Counted from the first letter of the stretch, positions 16,092-25,726 are shown. The stretch: DNA of 64,000 nucleotides from Micromonospora eburnea (GCF_900090225.1 NZ_FMHY01000002.1:1116001-1180000); one strand, 5' to 3'. Numbers and translations are program-made. Notes: generated by a model from the letters alone, not told the origin.

Positions 16092-17126
16092 TCAGCTCGT
16101 GTCGATGCTCAGCCAGTGCCGGCTGCGCCGACCCGGCTCGTACGGGGAGTCGAGGCGCTTGGCCACCACGCCCGGGAGCCCCTGCTCGCCGGCGGTCCGC
16201 AGGGCGTCCGCGCCGACACCCGGGAACCACGGCGGAGTCTGCCAGTGCCGGCCGGTGATCGCCAGACCGTCGAGCAGCTCGCGGCGCTGGTCGTACGGCA
16301 GGTCGAGGGTGGTCACGCCCTCCAGCCAGAGCAGGTCGACGGCGAGGAACTGGCCGTCCCGCTTCGTGGGCGCCCGGACCCGCCCGGCCGGGTCGATGCG
16401 GACCAGCACGCCGTCCAGCACCGCCTCGGTGGGCGCCAACTCCTCGGCCAGCACGCGCAGCCACGGGTACGCCCCGGTGATCTCCTCGTCGGTCTCGTCC
16501 AGCAGCCGCAGCCGGCCGCCCGAGACGTACGCCAGCGCCCGTACGCCGTCCCAGCGCAGCTCGTAGCCCCACGCGGCCTCGTCCCTCGGCAGCCGGGCGG
16601 CCGGGGTGGAGTGCATCGGGCGGATCAGGTCGGGCATCGGCGTCCAGCCCTCCGGGGCCGGGTCGGTGCGCCGGACCATCCAGTCCCGGCCCCGGCCCCC
16701 GGTGGCGAACAGCACGTAACGGCCGCTCGTCCGTTCCCCGTCGAGCACCACGATCACCTCGTCGTCGCGCCACTTCTCGGCGCGGTACGTCCCGGTGTCA
16801 TGGATGGTCATCCGCCCGCCGCCGTACTCGCCGGCCGGGATCTCACCGTGGAACGTGAGGTACTCCATCGGGTGGTCCTCGGTGTGCACGGCGAGATGGT
16901 TGCGGCCGGGGTCGCGGGGCAGGCCGCGGGGCACCGCCCAGGACGCCAGCACGCCGTCGTGCTCCAGCCGCAGGTCCCAGTGCAGGCTCCGGGCGTGGTG
17001 CTGCTGGATGACGAAACGCGGCTTGCGGCGGGAGGGCCGCCTCCGCCGGGGGGCCGGTTCCGGCACCGGCTCGGGGGTACGCGCCGCGTCCCGCTTCCGC
17101 CGGTACTCCTCCAGCCGGTCAGCCAC
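16092..17126 (-). CDS. LigD-like protein: 3'-phosphoesterase domain plus ligase domain lacking the nucleophilic lysine
   Basis: A 344-residue protein with two parts of bacterial NHEJ LigD. The 3'-phosphoesterase domain (about residues 45-150) keeps the metal-binding signature (FVIQQHHARSLHWDLRLE, HTEDHPMEY, GEIPAGEYGGG). An ATP-dependent ligase adenylation-like domain follows (from about 180). Ligase motif I should be K-x-D-G; here it is R191-W-D-G (codon CGC at 16554-16556), so self-adenylation should be impossible. The C-terminal OB fold is also absent. It probably works as an end-processing protein or partner of a separate Ku/ligase. GTG start follows an Ala/Gly-rich leader; the gene is upstream of thrC. 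Confidence 0.85.
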   Translation of the reverse strand: MADRLEEYRRKRDAARTPEPVPEPAPRRRRPSRRKPRFVIQQHHARSLHWDLRLEHDGVLASWAVPRGLPRDPGRNHLAVHTEDHPMEYLTFHGEIPAGEYGGGRMTIHDTGTYRAEKWRDDEVIVVLDGERTSGRYVLFATGGRGRDWMVRRTDPAPEGWTPMPDLIRPMHSTPAARLPRDEAAWGYELRWDGVRALAYVSGGRLRLLDETDEEITGAYPWLRVLAEELAPTEAVLDGVLVRIDPAGRVRAPTKRDGQFLAVDLLWLEGVTTLDLPYDQRRELLDGLAITGRHWQTPPWFPGVGADALRTAGEQGLPGVVAKRLDSPYEPGRRSRHWLSIDTS

Positions 17127-17255
17127 CCCCGCATTGTCCGGCACGTCGGGTACGTCGGCACGGCGGACCGTCCGGTTCCTGCCACCTCGTAACGGTCCGC
17201 GGCCCTGCCGGTGACCGGCGGCATGGTGGGGGCGATCACGGGTAGAACAGGCGCC

Positions 17256-18041
17256 ATGACCAGCCCTGAACAGCCCACCGCCGTGCTCCCGGGCGAGGTA
17301 CGGATGCCGCTGCTCGGCTTCGGCACCTGGCAGGCCACCGGCGAGGCCGGGTACGACGCGGTGCTCGCCGCCCTCGACGCCGGCTACCGGCACATCGACA
17401 CCGCCACCATGTACGGCAACGAGCGGGAGGTCGGCCGGGCGGTCAAGGAGAGCGGACTACGCCGGGAGGACGTCTTCATCACCACGAAGCTGCCGCCCGA
17501 GGCGGTGGGCCGGGAGCGGGAGACCATCGAGGCGAGCCTGGCCGCCCTGGACACCGACTACGTCGACCTCTGGCTCATCCACTGGCCGCCGACCTCGCCG
17601 GGCGAGGGCATCCCGGTCTGGCGGGAACTGCTCGCCGCCCGCGACGAGAACATGGCCCGGGCCGTCGGGGTGAGCAACCACAGCATCGACCAGATCGACG
17701 AGCTGATCCAGGCCACCGAGGAGAATCCGGCGGTCAACCAGATCCGGTGGAACCCGACGCTGTACGACCGGCACGTGCTCGCCGCGCACCGGGACCGCGG
17801 CGTGGTGCTGGAGGGCTACAGCCCGCTCAGGGACACCGACCTGTCCGATCCGGTGCTGGTCCGGATCGCCGCGGCGCACAACGCCTCGCCCGCGCAGGTG
17901 GTGCTCCGCTGGCACATCGACCACGAGATCGTGGTGATCCCGAAGTCGGTCCACCCGGATCGGATCCGGGCCAACGCCGACGTCTTCCGCTTCTCGCTCA
18001 GTGCCGAGGAGATGCGCGACATCGACGCCCTCGGCACCTGA
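17256..18041 (+). CDS. Aldo/keto reductase
   Basis: A 261-residue NADPH-dependent oxidoreductase of the AKR5-like group (2,5-diketo-D-gluconate reductase type). The catalytic tetrad is visible: Asp and Tyr in HIDTATMYGNE, Lys in TTKLP, His in LIHWP. The cofactor-binding end IPKSVHPDRIRAN is intact. ATG 17256 begins a normal N terminus (MPLLGFGTWQ follows at residue 16). A TAGAAC hexamer 7 nt upstream of the ATG may be a leaderless -10. Specific substrate cannot be read from the sequence; the neighbouring GH12 cellulase is convergent, not cotranscribed. Confidence 0.92.
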   Translation: MTSPEQPTAVLPGEVRMPLLGFGTWQATGEAGYDAVLAALDAGYRHIDTATMYGNEREVGRAVKESGLRREDVFITTKLPPEAVGRERETIEASLAALDTDYVDLWLIHWPPTSPGEGIPVWRELLAARDENMARAVGVSNHSIDQIDELIQATEENPAVNQIRWNPTLYDRHVLAAHRDRGVVLEGYSPLRDTDLSDPVLVRIAAAHNASPAQVVLRWHIDHEIVVIPKSVHPDRIRANADVFRFSLSAEEMRDIDALGT

Positions 18042-18081
18042 CCCGCCCGGACGACCGGGCCGGTTCTGGTTGGGGCGCGGA

Positions 18082-18111
18082 AACGGGTGCGGTCGATTGA
18101 CCACGCCCGTT
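18082..18111. terminator. Stem-loop between convergent genes
   Basis: AACGGGTGCGGTC and GACCACGCCCGTT pair at 11 of 13 positions around a GATT loop, between the aldo/keto reductase and the cellulase stops. Confidence 0.55.
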
Positions 18112-18125
18112 CCGTTCGTCCGGCG

Positions 18126-19262
18126 TCAGGCCCGGGAGCAGGCCGTTCCGTTGAGCGAGAAGCTGGTCGGTGACGAGTACGTGCCGCTCAGCGTGCCCTG
18201 GTAGCCGAAGGCCGTCGAGGCGCCTGGCGTGAGGGTGCCGTTGTGGCTGACGTTCTTGGCGGTCACCGCGGAGCCGCTCTGGGTGACGGTGGCGTTCCAC
18301 GAGCTGGTGATCTGCTGTCCGCTCGGCAGGTTGTAGGTGAGCGTCCAGCCGTTGATCGTGGACGAGCCGTTGTTGGTGATCTGCACGTCGGCGGTGAAGC
18401 CGTTGTTCCAGGAGTTCGGGGTGTACTTCACCGTGCAGCCGCCGGTCGGCGGGGGCGTGGTCGGGGGCGCGGTGGTCGGCGGGGCCGTCGTCGGCGGGGT
18501 GCCACCGGTGTTGACGCTCTGCGAGAAGGAGGTCACCGCCAGGCCCACGCCGCCCTGCCACGGCTCGAAGCCGGCCTGGATGCTGGTCAGGTACCAGTCG
18601 GTGGTGATCGCGCCGCGGCTACGGGTGTCGTTGATGAACGTCATGGCGTCGAAGCTCAGGCTGGGGATCGCCGACGACGACACGTACGAGATGACGTTGT
18701 TGGAGCCGTTGCTGCCGCGCCAGACCTCCCAGCTGCGTCCGGCGAGGTTGGCGGTGCCCACCACGGAGCCGATCGGCTGGATCGGGCCCTGCCGGTTGAA
18801 CCAGATCATGATCTCCATCTGGTTCACCCCGTCCTTCTTGGGGCTGGGGTCGAGCCAGATGTCGTACGCGGCGTCGTAGACGGCGCCGCTGACGTAGTTG
18901 TAGTTGATGCTGGCCGGGGCGCTGCTGATGTTCTTCACCTGGGCCGGCAGGTTGGTGCCGGGCGAGCAGTTCGTGTAGTGGCAGCCCACGTAGATGGACG
19001 GGTAGGAGACCGGGGCGCCGCTGGTGTTCCCCGTGCCGTCCTGCCGGGTGATGGAGAAACCGGTGGAGGTGACGTTGATGCACTGCTGTGCGCTGGTGCC
19101 CCAGCGGTTGTTCTGCACGACGTACTTGCCGCCGATGGTGGTGGACCCGTACTGGTCACAGATCTGGGTGTCGGCGGAGGCGGTGCCGCCGAGAGCGACG
19201 GCGACGAGCGTGCCGGCGGCCATCAGGCCGGCGGCCGCGAGGGCCCTCAGGGGACGCTTCAT
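18126..19262 (-). CDS. Secreted endoglucanase: GH12 catalytic domain, PT linker, CBM2
   Basis: A 378-residue secreted cellulase that cleaves internal beta-1,4-glucan bonds. The signal peptide is residues 1-30 (ending ASA/DTQ). The GH12 domain spans about 31-250: nucleophile E150 in M-E-I-M-I-W-F and acid/base E233 in IQAGFEPWQGG. A Pro/Thr linker (256-274) joins a CBM2 (276-378), which has the C-terminal and N-terminal cysteines (GCTVKY...GTACSRA) and the Trp of SWNNGF used for cellulose binding. AAGGAG lies 6 nt before the ATG. A CebR-type operator sits upstream, so it is probably induced by cellobiose. Confidence 0.95.
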   Translation of the reverse strand: MKRPLRALAAAGLMAAGTLVAVALGGTASADTQICDQYGSTTIGGKYVVQNNRWGTSAQQCINVTSTGFSITRQDGTGNTSGAPVSYPSIYVGCHYTNCSPGTNLPAQVKNISSAPASINYNYVSGAVYDAAYDIWLDPSPKKDGVNQMEIMIWFNRQGPIQPIGSVVGTANLAGRSWEVWRGSNGSNNVISYVSSSAIPSLSFDAMTFINDTRSRGAITTDWYLTSIQAGFEPWQGGVGLAVTSFSQSVNTGGTPPTTAPPTTAPPTTPPPTGGCTVKYTPNSWNNGFTADVQITNNGSSTINGWTLTYNLPSGQQITSSWNATVTQSGSAVTAKNVSHNGTLTPGASTAFGYQGTLSGTYSSPTSFSLNGTACSRA

Positions 19263-19315
19263 GATGCTCCTTGGCTTCGGCGCGCGGCGCCGGTGTTCGG
19301 GACGGGACAGGGGCC

Positions 19316-19327
19316 GGGAGCGCTCCC
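19316..19327 (-). promoter_or_regulatory. CebR-type operator of the cellulase
   Basis: GGGAGCGCTCCC forms a perfect palindrome; with flanking bases it matches the known actinobacterial CebR/CelR site TGGGAGCGCTCCCA at 13 of 14 positions. It lies 54 nt upstream of the start codon, where a LacI-family repressor released by cellobiose would act. Confidence 0.8.
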
Positions 19328-19419
19328 AAGCCCAGCCAACACATTTACATGCTTGAAACTGCCGCGCAACGGGGTGAGGTGCCGGAAGCAGCGGTCCGTT
19401 CACCCTTCCGAACGGGGTT

Positions 19420-20220
19420 CTAAAAGTCCTCGCCGAGCAGGGCCCGCGCCGCGCGCGCCTGGGCCGCCGCCGCGCGCAACGCCACCGCCACCCGTCGTTG
19501 CGTCGCCGGCCCCAGCCGGTTGACCGGCGCCACCACCGCGAGCGCGTCCAGCGCGGGGTCCCGCAGGGGCAGCGCCACCGCCACCCCGACCAACCCCGGC
19601 CCGCTCTCCTCCTCCACCACCGCCCAGCCCCGCCGGCGGACGGCGGCGAGCTGGGCGCGCAGCTCCTCGGGGCGGGTGGTGGTCCGCTCGGTGAGCGCCG
19701 GCAGCGGCCAGCTGAGCAGCCGGTCCACCGCGTCGTCCGACAGTTGGGCGAGCAGCGCCCGGCCGGCCGCGGTGGCGTGTGCCGGCAACCGGGCGCCGAG
19801 CGGCACGTGTGGTCGCAGCGTGTGGGCCGACTCCCGCTTGGCCAGCACCACCACCGCGTCGCCGGCGCGCCGGCACAGCAGCACGGTCTCGCCGAACCGG
19901 GCGGCGAGCTGGTCCAGCAGCACCCCGAGCGACCCACCCGCGTCCGTGCCGGCCAGATACGCCGCCCCGACCTGGAGCGACCGCAGGCCCAGGCCGAACC
20001 GGGTCCCGGTGGGGTCGGCCGCGATCCAGCCGCGGGCGAGCAGGGTGTGCAGGATGCCGTGCAGGCTGCTCTTGGGGATGCCCAGGCTCCGGCTCAGCTC
20101 CACCAGCGACCGGGGCCCGGCCGGGTCGGCGAGGGCCTCCAGCACGTCGAGGGCGCGACCCGCCGACTTCACCGGGTGTCGTGCCTCGCCTGCCGCCACG
20201 GCGGCCACTCTAGTGACCAT
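19420..20220 (-). CDS. IclR-family transcriptional regulator
   Basis: A 266-residue protein. The N-terminal winged helix reads SAGRALDVLEALADPAGPRSLVELSRSLGIPKSSLHGILHTL; the C-terminal effector domain has the family pattern RFGETVLLCRR and HATAAGRALLAQLSDDAVDRLL. IclR proteins sense small organic acids or aromatic compounds and control neighbouring catabolic genes. It is divergent from the flavin monooxygenase gene, which is the best candidate target. ATG 20220 was chosen because the HTH starts at a normal distance from it. Confidence 0.9.
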   Translation of the reverse strand: MVTRVAAVAAGEARHPVKSAGRALDVLEALADPAGPRSLVELSRSLGIPKSSLHGILHTLLARGWIAADPTGTRFGLGLRSLQVGAAYLAGTDAGGSLGVLLDQLAARFGETVLLCRRAGDAVVVLAKRESAHTLRPHVPLGARLPAHATAAGRALLAQLSDDAVDRLLSWPLPALTERTTTRPEELRAQLAAVRRRGWAVVEEESGPGLVGVAVALPLRDPALDALAVVAPVNRLGPATQRRVAVALRAAAAQARAARALLGEDF

Positions 20221-20397
20221 CAATACGTCGGGGGAGCCTCCGGCGCCGACGGAACGACGTTCAGCAGGCCGGTCAGGGTTTCCGGAAGGCGGGAGAGGCG
20301 GTCGAGCCGGGCTGATCAGCCCTGGTGTGTACCGATTGCGACGAGTAATGTCTTGCCTCCAACGCGTGCCGAACCCCTCCCGGAGGCGTACCCAACG

Positions 20398-21504
20398 ATG
20401 GGTGGTTCCCCTCTGCGCATCCTCGTCGTCGGCGCGGGCATCGCCGGTCTCGCCGTGGCCCGAGCCCTGCGCCTGGCGGGATTCCGGCCCGACGTCACCG
20501 AGAAGCTGCCCCCCACCGAGCGGGGCGACACCGGCCTGTACCTGCCGGGCAACGCGGCGCGGGCGCTGCGCCGACTCGACCTGGACGGCCCGGTGCGACC
20601 GCTCGGCCACGTCATCCACCGCCAGCGCTTCCTCGACGCCGCCGGCGCGCCGCTCTGCGAGGTCGACCTCGACGCCCTCTGGGCCGGGGTGGGGGAGTGC
20701 CGCGCCCTGCCCCGCGCCGAACTGCACCGGGTGCTGCTCACCGGGGCCGGCGGCGCAGTCCGGCACGGTGCCGAGATCAGCACCGTCGAGCCGCTGCCCG
20801 GCGGCGTCGCGGTCGGCTTCACCGACGGCACATCCGGGGAGTACGACCTGGTCATCGGTGCCGACGGGCCGCGCTCGACGGTACGCACCCTGGCCGCGCT
20901 CGGCGGCCCGCCGCGCCCCGTCGGGCAGGTGGTCTACCGGGCGGTGGTCCGGGGTGGCCCGCCGGTCGCGGACTGGACCGCACTACTCGGCGAGCGCGCC
21001 GGCTTCCTGGTGGTGCCGATCGGCGCCGGCGCGCTGCACTGCTACGCCGACGAGGCCGGCACCGCGCTGCCGGCCGACCCCCCGGCCCGGCTGCGCGAGC
21101 TGTTCGGCGGCTACGGCGGCCCGGTGCCCGACGTCCTCGACGTGCTGGAGACGGTGCACGTCGAGCTGACCGAGGAGGTCGAGCTGGGGCGCTGGTTCCA
21201 CGGCCGGGTGCTGCTCGTCGGTGACGCCGCGCACGCCACCGCGCCGACCCTGTCCCAGGGGGCCGCGATGGCGCTGGAGGACGCGGTGGTGCTCGCCGAG
21301 TCGCTGCGGGCCGCCGGCAGCGTGGAGGCCGCGCTGATCGCGTACGAGAGCCGGCGACGGCCGCGTACCCGATGGGTGCGGGACCGGACCCGGGACCGCA
21401 ACCGGACCCGCGACGTGCCGCCCGCGCTGCGCGACCCGTTGCTACGCGGACGTGGCCGGCGCATCTTCCAGGAGCACTACCGACTTCTCGTGGACCCGCT
21501 CTGA
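20398..21504 (+). CDS. FAD-dependent monooxygenase (PHBH/UbiH type)
   Basis: A 368-residue group A flavoprotein hydroxylase. The FAD-binding Rossmann motif is [15 protein letters not shown] at residues 8-22, the DG motif is V-I-G-A-D-G-P-R-S near 155, and the GD motif is [18 protein letters not shown] near 275. Such enzymes hydroxylate or epoxidise small aromatic or polyene substrates using NAD(P)H and O2. The C terminus is unusually Arg-rich ([17 protein letters not shown]). It is divergently arranged with an IclR regulator. Substrate is not predictable. Confidence 0.9.
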   Translation: MGGSPLRILVVGAGIAGLAVARALRLAGFRPDVTEKLPPTERGDTGLYLPGNAARALRRLDLDGPVRPLGHVIHRQRFLDAAGAPLCEVDLDALWAGVGECRALPRAELHRVLLTGAGGAVRHGAEISTVEPLPGGVAVGFTDGTSGEYDLVIGADGPRSTVRTLAALGGPPRPVGQVVYRAVVRGGPPVADWTALLGERAGFLVVPIGAGALHCYADEAGTALPADPPARLRELFGGYGGPVPDVLDVLETVHVELTEEVELGRWFHGRVLLVGDAAHATAPTLSQGAAMALEDAVVLAESLRAAGSVEAALIAYESRRRPRTRWVRDRTRDRNRTRDVPPALRDPLLRGRGRRIFQEHYRLLVDPL

Positions 21505-21646
21505 GGCACTGTGCCAGGCGGCGGGGATCGTAGCCGCCCACCCCCGGCGGCGCTGCCACCTGCCGGGGACTATCCTCCTTGCGGATGACGGCTGCGCAGA
21601 TGAACAGCGTTTGCCGAGCGGGACAACCCAGAACCGGAGGCCACTC

Positions 21647-23407
21647 GTGACCACCGTCGCACCCAAGCCGGTCGTGACCCGGCCCTGGCCGGTCCGCGAG
21701 CCGGTCAAGGGGTCGGCCCTCGCGCGGCTGCTGCGGACCACGGACGCGAAGCAGATCGGGATCATGTACATGGTCACCGCGTTCGCGTTCTTCCTTATCG
21801 GCGGCCTGATGGCCCTGATCATGCGCGCCGAGCTGGCGCAGCCGGGCCTGCAGTTCCTGTCGCCCGAGCAGTACAACCAGCTCTTCACCATGCACGGCAC
21901 GATCATGCTGCTGTTCTTCGCGACGCCGATCGTGTTCGCCTTCGCGAACTACGTGGTGCCGCTGCAGATCGGCGCGCCCGACGTGGCGTTCCCCCGGCTG
22001 AACTCGTTCGCCTACTGGCTGTACCTGTTCGGCGGCACCATGGCCACCGCCGGGTTCATCGCGCCGGGCGGTGCGGCCGACTTCGGCTGGACGGCGTACG
22101 CGCCGCTGAGCACCGCGGAGCACTCGCCGGGCGTCGGCGCCAACCTGTGGGTGATCGGTCTGGTCATCTCCGGCCTGGGCACCATCCTCGGCTCGGTCAA
22201 CCTGATCACCACGATCCTGACCCTGCGCGCCCCCGGCATGACCATGTTCCGGATGCCGATCTTCACCTGGAACATGCTGGTCACCAGCCTGCTGGCCATC
22301 CTGATCTTCCCGCTGCTGGCCGCCGCGCTGCTGGCGGTCGCCTCGGACCGCCTGATCGGCACCCACGTGTACGACCCGGCCACCGGTGGCCCGATGCTGT
22401 ACCAGCACCTGTTCTGGTTCTTCGGGCACCCCGAGGTCTACATCATCGCGCTGCCGTTCTTCGGCATCATCTCCGAGATCATCCCGGTCTTCTCCCGGAA
22501 GCCGATCTTCGGTTACAAGGGTCTCGTCGCCGCGACCGTCGCCATCGCCGCCCTGTCGATGAGCGTCTGGGCGCACCACATGTTCTCCACCGGCCAGGTG
22601 CTGCTGCCGTTCTTCAGCTTCCTCAGCTACCTGATCGCCGTGCCGACCGGTATGAAGTTCTTCAACTGGATCGGCACCATGTGGCGGGGCCAGATCACCT
22701 TCGAGACGCCGATGCTCTTCGCCATCGGCTTCCTGGTCACCTTCCTCTTCGGTGGTCTCACCGGCGTGCTGCTCGCCAGCCCGCCGCTGGACTTCCACAT
22801 CCACGACTCGTACTTCGTGGTGGCGCACTTCCACTACGTGCTCTTCGGCACGATCGTGTTCGCCGTCTTCGGCGGCATCTACTTCTGGTTCCCGAAGATG
22901 TTCGGCCGGATGCTCGACGAGCGGCTCGGCAAGATCCACTTCTGGCTCACCATGGTCGGCTTCCACACCACGTTCCTGGTGCAACACTGGCTGGGCAACG
23001 AGGGCATGCCCCGCCGGTACGCCGACTACCTGCCGGGCGACGGCTTCACCACGCTGAACACGATCTCCACCATCGGCGCGTTCATCACCGGTATCTCGAC
23101 CCTGCCGTTCATCTACAACTGCTGGAAGTCCTACAAGGCCGGTCCGGTGGTCGAGGTCGACGACCCGTGGGGCTACGGCAACTCGCTCGAGTGGGCCACC
23201 AGCTCGCCGCCGCCGCTGCGTAACTTCGACCGGATGCCGCGGATCCGCTCCGAGCGGCCGGCGTTCGACCTCAAGTTCCCGGAGCTGGCCGCCGGGGTGC
23301 CCGCCCTGGCCGGCCCGCCCGAGGGTGGCGCCAAGCCGCTGACCAGCGAGGCCGACGGCGGTGCCAGCTACGTGGAGGACACCAGCGGCAACCGCGACCA
23401 GCGCTGA
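21647..23407 (+). CDS. ctaD: Cytochrome c oxidase subunit I
   Basis: A 586-residue membrane protein, the catalytic subunit of the aa3-type terminal oxidase. It has the low-spin heme His (TMHGTIML), the CuB His-Tyr crosslink motif (GHPEVYI), the two CuB histidines (WAHHMF), and the heme a3/a His pair (HFHYVLFG). The K-channel and D-channel regions are conserved in appearance. GTG 21647 follows CCGGAGG and gives the actinobacterial N terminus ([10 protein letters not shown]). The C terminus has a polar extension of about 60 residues typical of actinobacteria. No other oxidase subunit gene is nearby, so this copy stands alone. Confidence 0.96.
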   Translation: MTTVAPKPVVTRPWPVREPVKGSALARLLRTTDAKQIGIMYMVTAFAFFLIGGLMALIMRAELAQPGLQFLSPEQYNQLFTMHGTIMLLFFATPIVFAFANYVVPLQIGAPDVAFPRLNSFAYWLYLFGGTMATAGFIAPGGAADFGWTAYAPLSTAEHSPGVGANLWVIGLVISGLGTILGSVNLITTILTLRAPGMTMFRMPIFTWNMLVTSLLAILIFPLLAAALLAVASDRLIGTHVYDPATGGPMLYQHLFWFFGHPEVYIIALPFFGIISEIIPVFSRKPIFGYKGLVAATVAIAALSMSVWAHHMFSTGQVLLPFFSFLSYLIAVPTGMKFFNWIGTMWRGQITFETPMLFAIGFLVTFLFGGLTGVLLASPPLDFHIHDSYFVVAHFHYVLFGTIVFAVFGGIYFWFPKMFGRMLDERLGKIHFWLTMVGFHTTFLVQHWLGNEGMPRRYADYLPGDGFTTLNTISTIGAFITGISTLPFIYNCWKSYKAGPVVEVDDPWGYGNSLEWATSSPPPLRNFDRMPRIRSERPAFDLKFPELAAGVPALAGPPEGGAKPLTSEADGGASYVEDTSGNRDQR

Positions 23408-23419
23408 CGATCGCAGGGC

Positions 23420-23459
23420 AGAGGCCCCTTCGCACCGGAAACGGTGGGAAGGGGCCTCT
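23420..23459 (+). terminator. Strong stem-loop terminator of ctaD
   Basis: A perfect 12-bp stem (AGAGGCCCCTTC) closes a 16-nt loop that itself can pair in part (CACCG..CGGTG); it begins 12 nt after the ctaD stop. Confidence 0.8.
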
Positions 23460-23530
23460 CTCGTCTGCCGGCCGCCCCGGTCGTGGCCGGCCGAGCGCGT
23501 CAGGGTGCCCCGAAGGCTGATCCACTCCGT

Positions 23531-23580
23531 GTACGGCATGTGGCGGTCTCCGGGCGACGGGGGACCGCTACATGCCGCAC
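23531..23580. repeat. Inverted repeat between convergent genes
   Basis: Two 21-nt arms (GTACGGCATGTGGCGG... and its near complement ending ...CTACATGCCGCAC) match at most positions around an 8-nt centre. It may terminate the lipoprotein gene on the minus strand, 52 nt past its stop, or be the scar of a small element. Confidence 0.5.
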
Positions 23581-23632
23581 ACCGAGACGATCACGCCGGA
23601 GCGTGCCCGGCGGGCGCGGGGTGGCGAGCCGG

Positions 23633-24391
23633 TCAGGCCGGCGGCGCGTAGGTGTCGAGGAACTTTGTCACCCGGTCGCGGATCTCGACGCTGCCACCTT
23701 CGCCGAGCAGATTCACCCCGTGCGCGCTGGTCGGCACCAGCACCAACTGCCGCTGCGTGCTCTGCGGGGTGGCGGCATACATCTGCCGGGCCGACTCCGA
23801 GAAGCTCGGCTCCAGCTCACCCGCGCCGTACAGGACCGGGGCGGTGATCTTCGGAGCTGCCGCGGCGGCGTCCGCGTCCTGGTAGCTGGACGGTGACGAG
23901 AGGGCGATGACGGCGACCGGCGGCGGGCTGAGGGTCGGCGTGGCGGCCAGCACCGCGGCACCACCCATGGACCCGCCGGCCAGCACGATCCGGCTGGCAC
24001 CGTCAGCCCGCAACGCGCTGGCCGCCGCCTCCACCTGCCGGGCCAACGGCACCCCGTGACCCCGCGAGACGCCGTTCCCGGCGAAGTCGAAGGCGAGCAC
24101 CCGGTAGCCCCGGTCGGCCAGCGTGCGCCCGAAGGGCAGCCACTGGCAGACGTCGCCGGCCGCCATGTGCGCCAGCACCACCCCGGTGGCCCCGGAGCCG
24201 AGAACGATCCCGCCCAGTTCGGCGTCGATCTCCTTGCCGAACTCGACCTGCCGGCCGTCCCCGACGAACTCGGGGCAGCCGCTGCCCGCGTTGAGTCCGG
24301 TCGGCTGCGTCGGCGGCGGAGGGTCGGCGCTACAGGCGACCATCCCCACGGAGAGGGCAACGGCGATCAGGCGGAGGGCGGCGAGCTTCAT
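23633..24391 (-). CDS. Alpha/beta-hydrolase lipoprotein
   Basis: A 252-residue exported hydrolase. The N terminus is a lipoprotein signal with lipobox V-A-C at about residue 20 (SVGMVACSADPPPP), so the protein should be lipid-anchored outside the membrane. The alpha/beta fold shows the nucleophile elbow G-G-S-M-G-G near 140, with an acidic residue near GAGELEPSF and the catalytic His in TSAHGVNLL. Family members act as esterases or dienelactone-hydrolase-like enzymes. A CebR-like operator lies about 20 nt before the start, so it may belong to the cellulose/hemicellulose regulon, perhaps as an acetyl or feruloyl esterase; that is inference. Confidence 0.85.
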   Translation of the reverse strand: MKLAALRLIAVALSVGMVACSADPPPPTQPTGLNAGSGCPEFVGDGRQVEFGKEIDAELGGIVLGSGATGVVLAHMAAGDVCQWLPFGRTLADRGYRVLAFDFAGNGVSRGHGVPLARQVEAAASALRADGASRIVLAGGSMGGAAVLAATPTLSPPPVAVIALSSPSSYQDADAAAAAPKITAPVLYGAGELEPSFSESARQMYAATPQSTQRQLVLVPTSAHGVNLLGEGGSVEIRDRVTKFLDTYAPPA

Positions 24392-24411
24392 GACGGCTCC
24401 TCGGGACGTGA

Positions 24412-24425
24412 TGGAAGCGCTCCCA
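24412..24425 (-). promoter_or_regulatory. CebR-like operator of the lipoprotein hydrolase
   Basis: TGGAAGCGCTCCCA matches the CebR consensus TGGGAGCGCTCCCA at 13 of 14 positions. It lies 20 nt upstream of the ATG at 24391, a position suited to repression. Confidence 0.65.
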
Positions 24426-24466
24426 TTCTTCCCGTCCGAGGGCTTCGCGGGTGATCCCGCTCGCGA

Positions 24467-25726
24467 CTACCGTGTCGAAGCCGTTACCGCCGGGCCGAGC
24501 GGATCCGGCCCGGCCGCCCGGTCCGCGGGCACCGGCGCGTCCTCCGGCCGGTCGGCCACCGCCCGCCGCTCGCGCAGCTCGACGAGCAGCACGACGAGTG
24601 CGACGAGCAGCCCGATCGTGCCGGTCGCCGCGAAGCCCCAGAGCGGCGCCGAGGCGTCGATCACCGCGCCGGCGAGCGGGGCACCCACCGCGATCCCGAC
24701 CGTCACGGCGGAGCCGTGCAGGCCCATCGCCTCACCGCGTACGGCCGCCGGGGCGAGCCGGCTGACCGCGTCGGAGGTCGAGGCGATCGTCGGCGCGCAG
24801 AGCGCCCCGGCCGGGATCAGCGCCAGGCAGAGCAGCCACCAGTGCGCCCCACCCAGCCCGACCGGGATCGTGGTGAGGCTGAGCATCGCCATCAGCACCA
24901 GCGGGGAGAACGTACGGCTGACCGCGCCGTACGCGAAGCCGCCGACCAGCGACACCATCGCCCACACGGTCAGTACGGCCCCGGTCCACCCGACCTCGCC
25001 GCCGGCGCGCAGCATGGCGACCACCGCCACGTCCGTGCCGCCGAGCACCAGGGTGGCGGCCGTACTCACCGCCAGCACGGCGAGCAGGCGGGGCGTCAGC
25101 CACTCGCGGCGGGGCACCTTCCGGTACGGGCCGGCCGGCTCGTCGGCGCCCCGGGTGGGCGGGTTGAGCAGCCAGAAACAGATCCCGGAGGAGACGATCC
25201 CGGCACCGACCGCCCACATGGTGACGCGCGGGGAGATGGCGGTCGCCAGCGCCACGGCCAGCGCCGGGCCGACCATGAACGACAGCTCCACCGACATCGA
25301 GTCCAGCGCGTACGCCGGGCGACGCCGGTCAGCCGGCACCAGCGCGGCGACCGACTGGCGGACCACCGAGAAGACCGGCAGCGCGACCAGCCCGGCCAGG
25401 AACGCGGCCGGCAGCAGCACCAGGTACGACAGCGTCGGCGCGGTGGCCCAGAAGACGCCTTCGGCGACCGTGGTCAGCACGAGCACCGGGCGCAGCCCGC
25501 GCCGGTCGACCAGCCGACCGAGCAGCGGGGAACCGAGCGCGGAGCCGACGGTCGACGCGGCGCCGACCAGCCCGGCGGCGCCGTACCCCCGGTCGAGGTC
25601 GAGCAGGACGTGGAAGGTGAGCGCCACCGCGGTCGCGGTGAGCGGGATGCGGGCCAGCACCGACACCAGCAGCAACGACCGGAGACCGGGCAGGGCGAGC
25701 GCCTCCCGGTAAGGCTTCAAGTTCAC
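24467..25726 (-). CDS. MFS transporter
   Basis: A 419-residue membrane protein with 12 predicted helices in two halves. The loop between helices 2 and 3 carries the MFS motif A variant G-R-L-V-D-R-R-G-L-R. The central loop (NPPTRGADEPAGPYRKVPRREW) separates the halves. The family resembles drug/metabolite exporters with no close named member that I recognise. The C-terminal tail is polar and Pro/Asp-rich. It is a single gene; the two flanking genes on the same strand are 65-75 nt away. Confidence 0.88.
   Translation of the reverse strand: MNLKPYREALALPGLRSLLLVSVLARIPLTATAVALTFHVLLDLDRGYGAAGLVGAASTVGSALGSPLLGRLVDRRGLRPVLVLTTVAEGVFWATAPTLSYLVLLPAAFLAGLVALPVFSVVRQSVAALVPADRRRPAYALDSMSVELSFMVGPALAVALATAISPRVTMWAVGAGIVSSGICFWLLNPPTRGADEPAGPYRKVPRREWLTPRLLAVLAVSTAATLVLGGTDVAVVAMLRAGGEVGWTGAVLTVWAMVSLVGGFAYGAVSRTFSPLVLMAMLSLTTIPVGLGGAHWWLLCLALIPAGALCAPTIASTSDAVSRLAPAAVRGEAMGLHGSAVTVGIAVGAPLAGAVIDASAPLWGFAATGTIGLLVALVVLLVELRERRAVADRPEDAPVPADRAAGPDPLGPAVTASTR

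Noticed and set aside
18475..18500. Short direct repeats in the cellulase gene
   Set aside because: They encode the Pro/Thr linker between GH12 and CBM2, a normal low-complexity linker and not a CRISPR or tandem repeat array.
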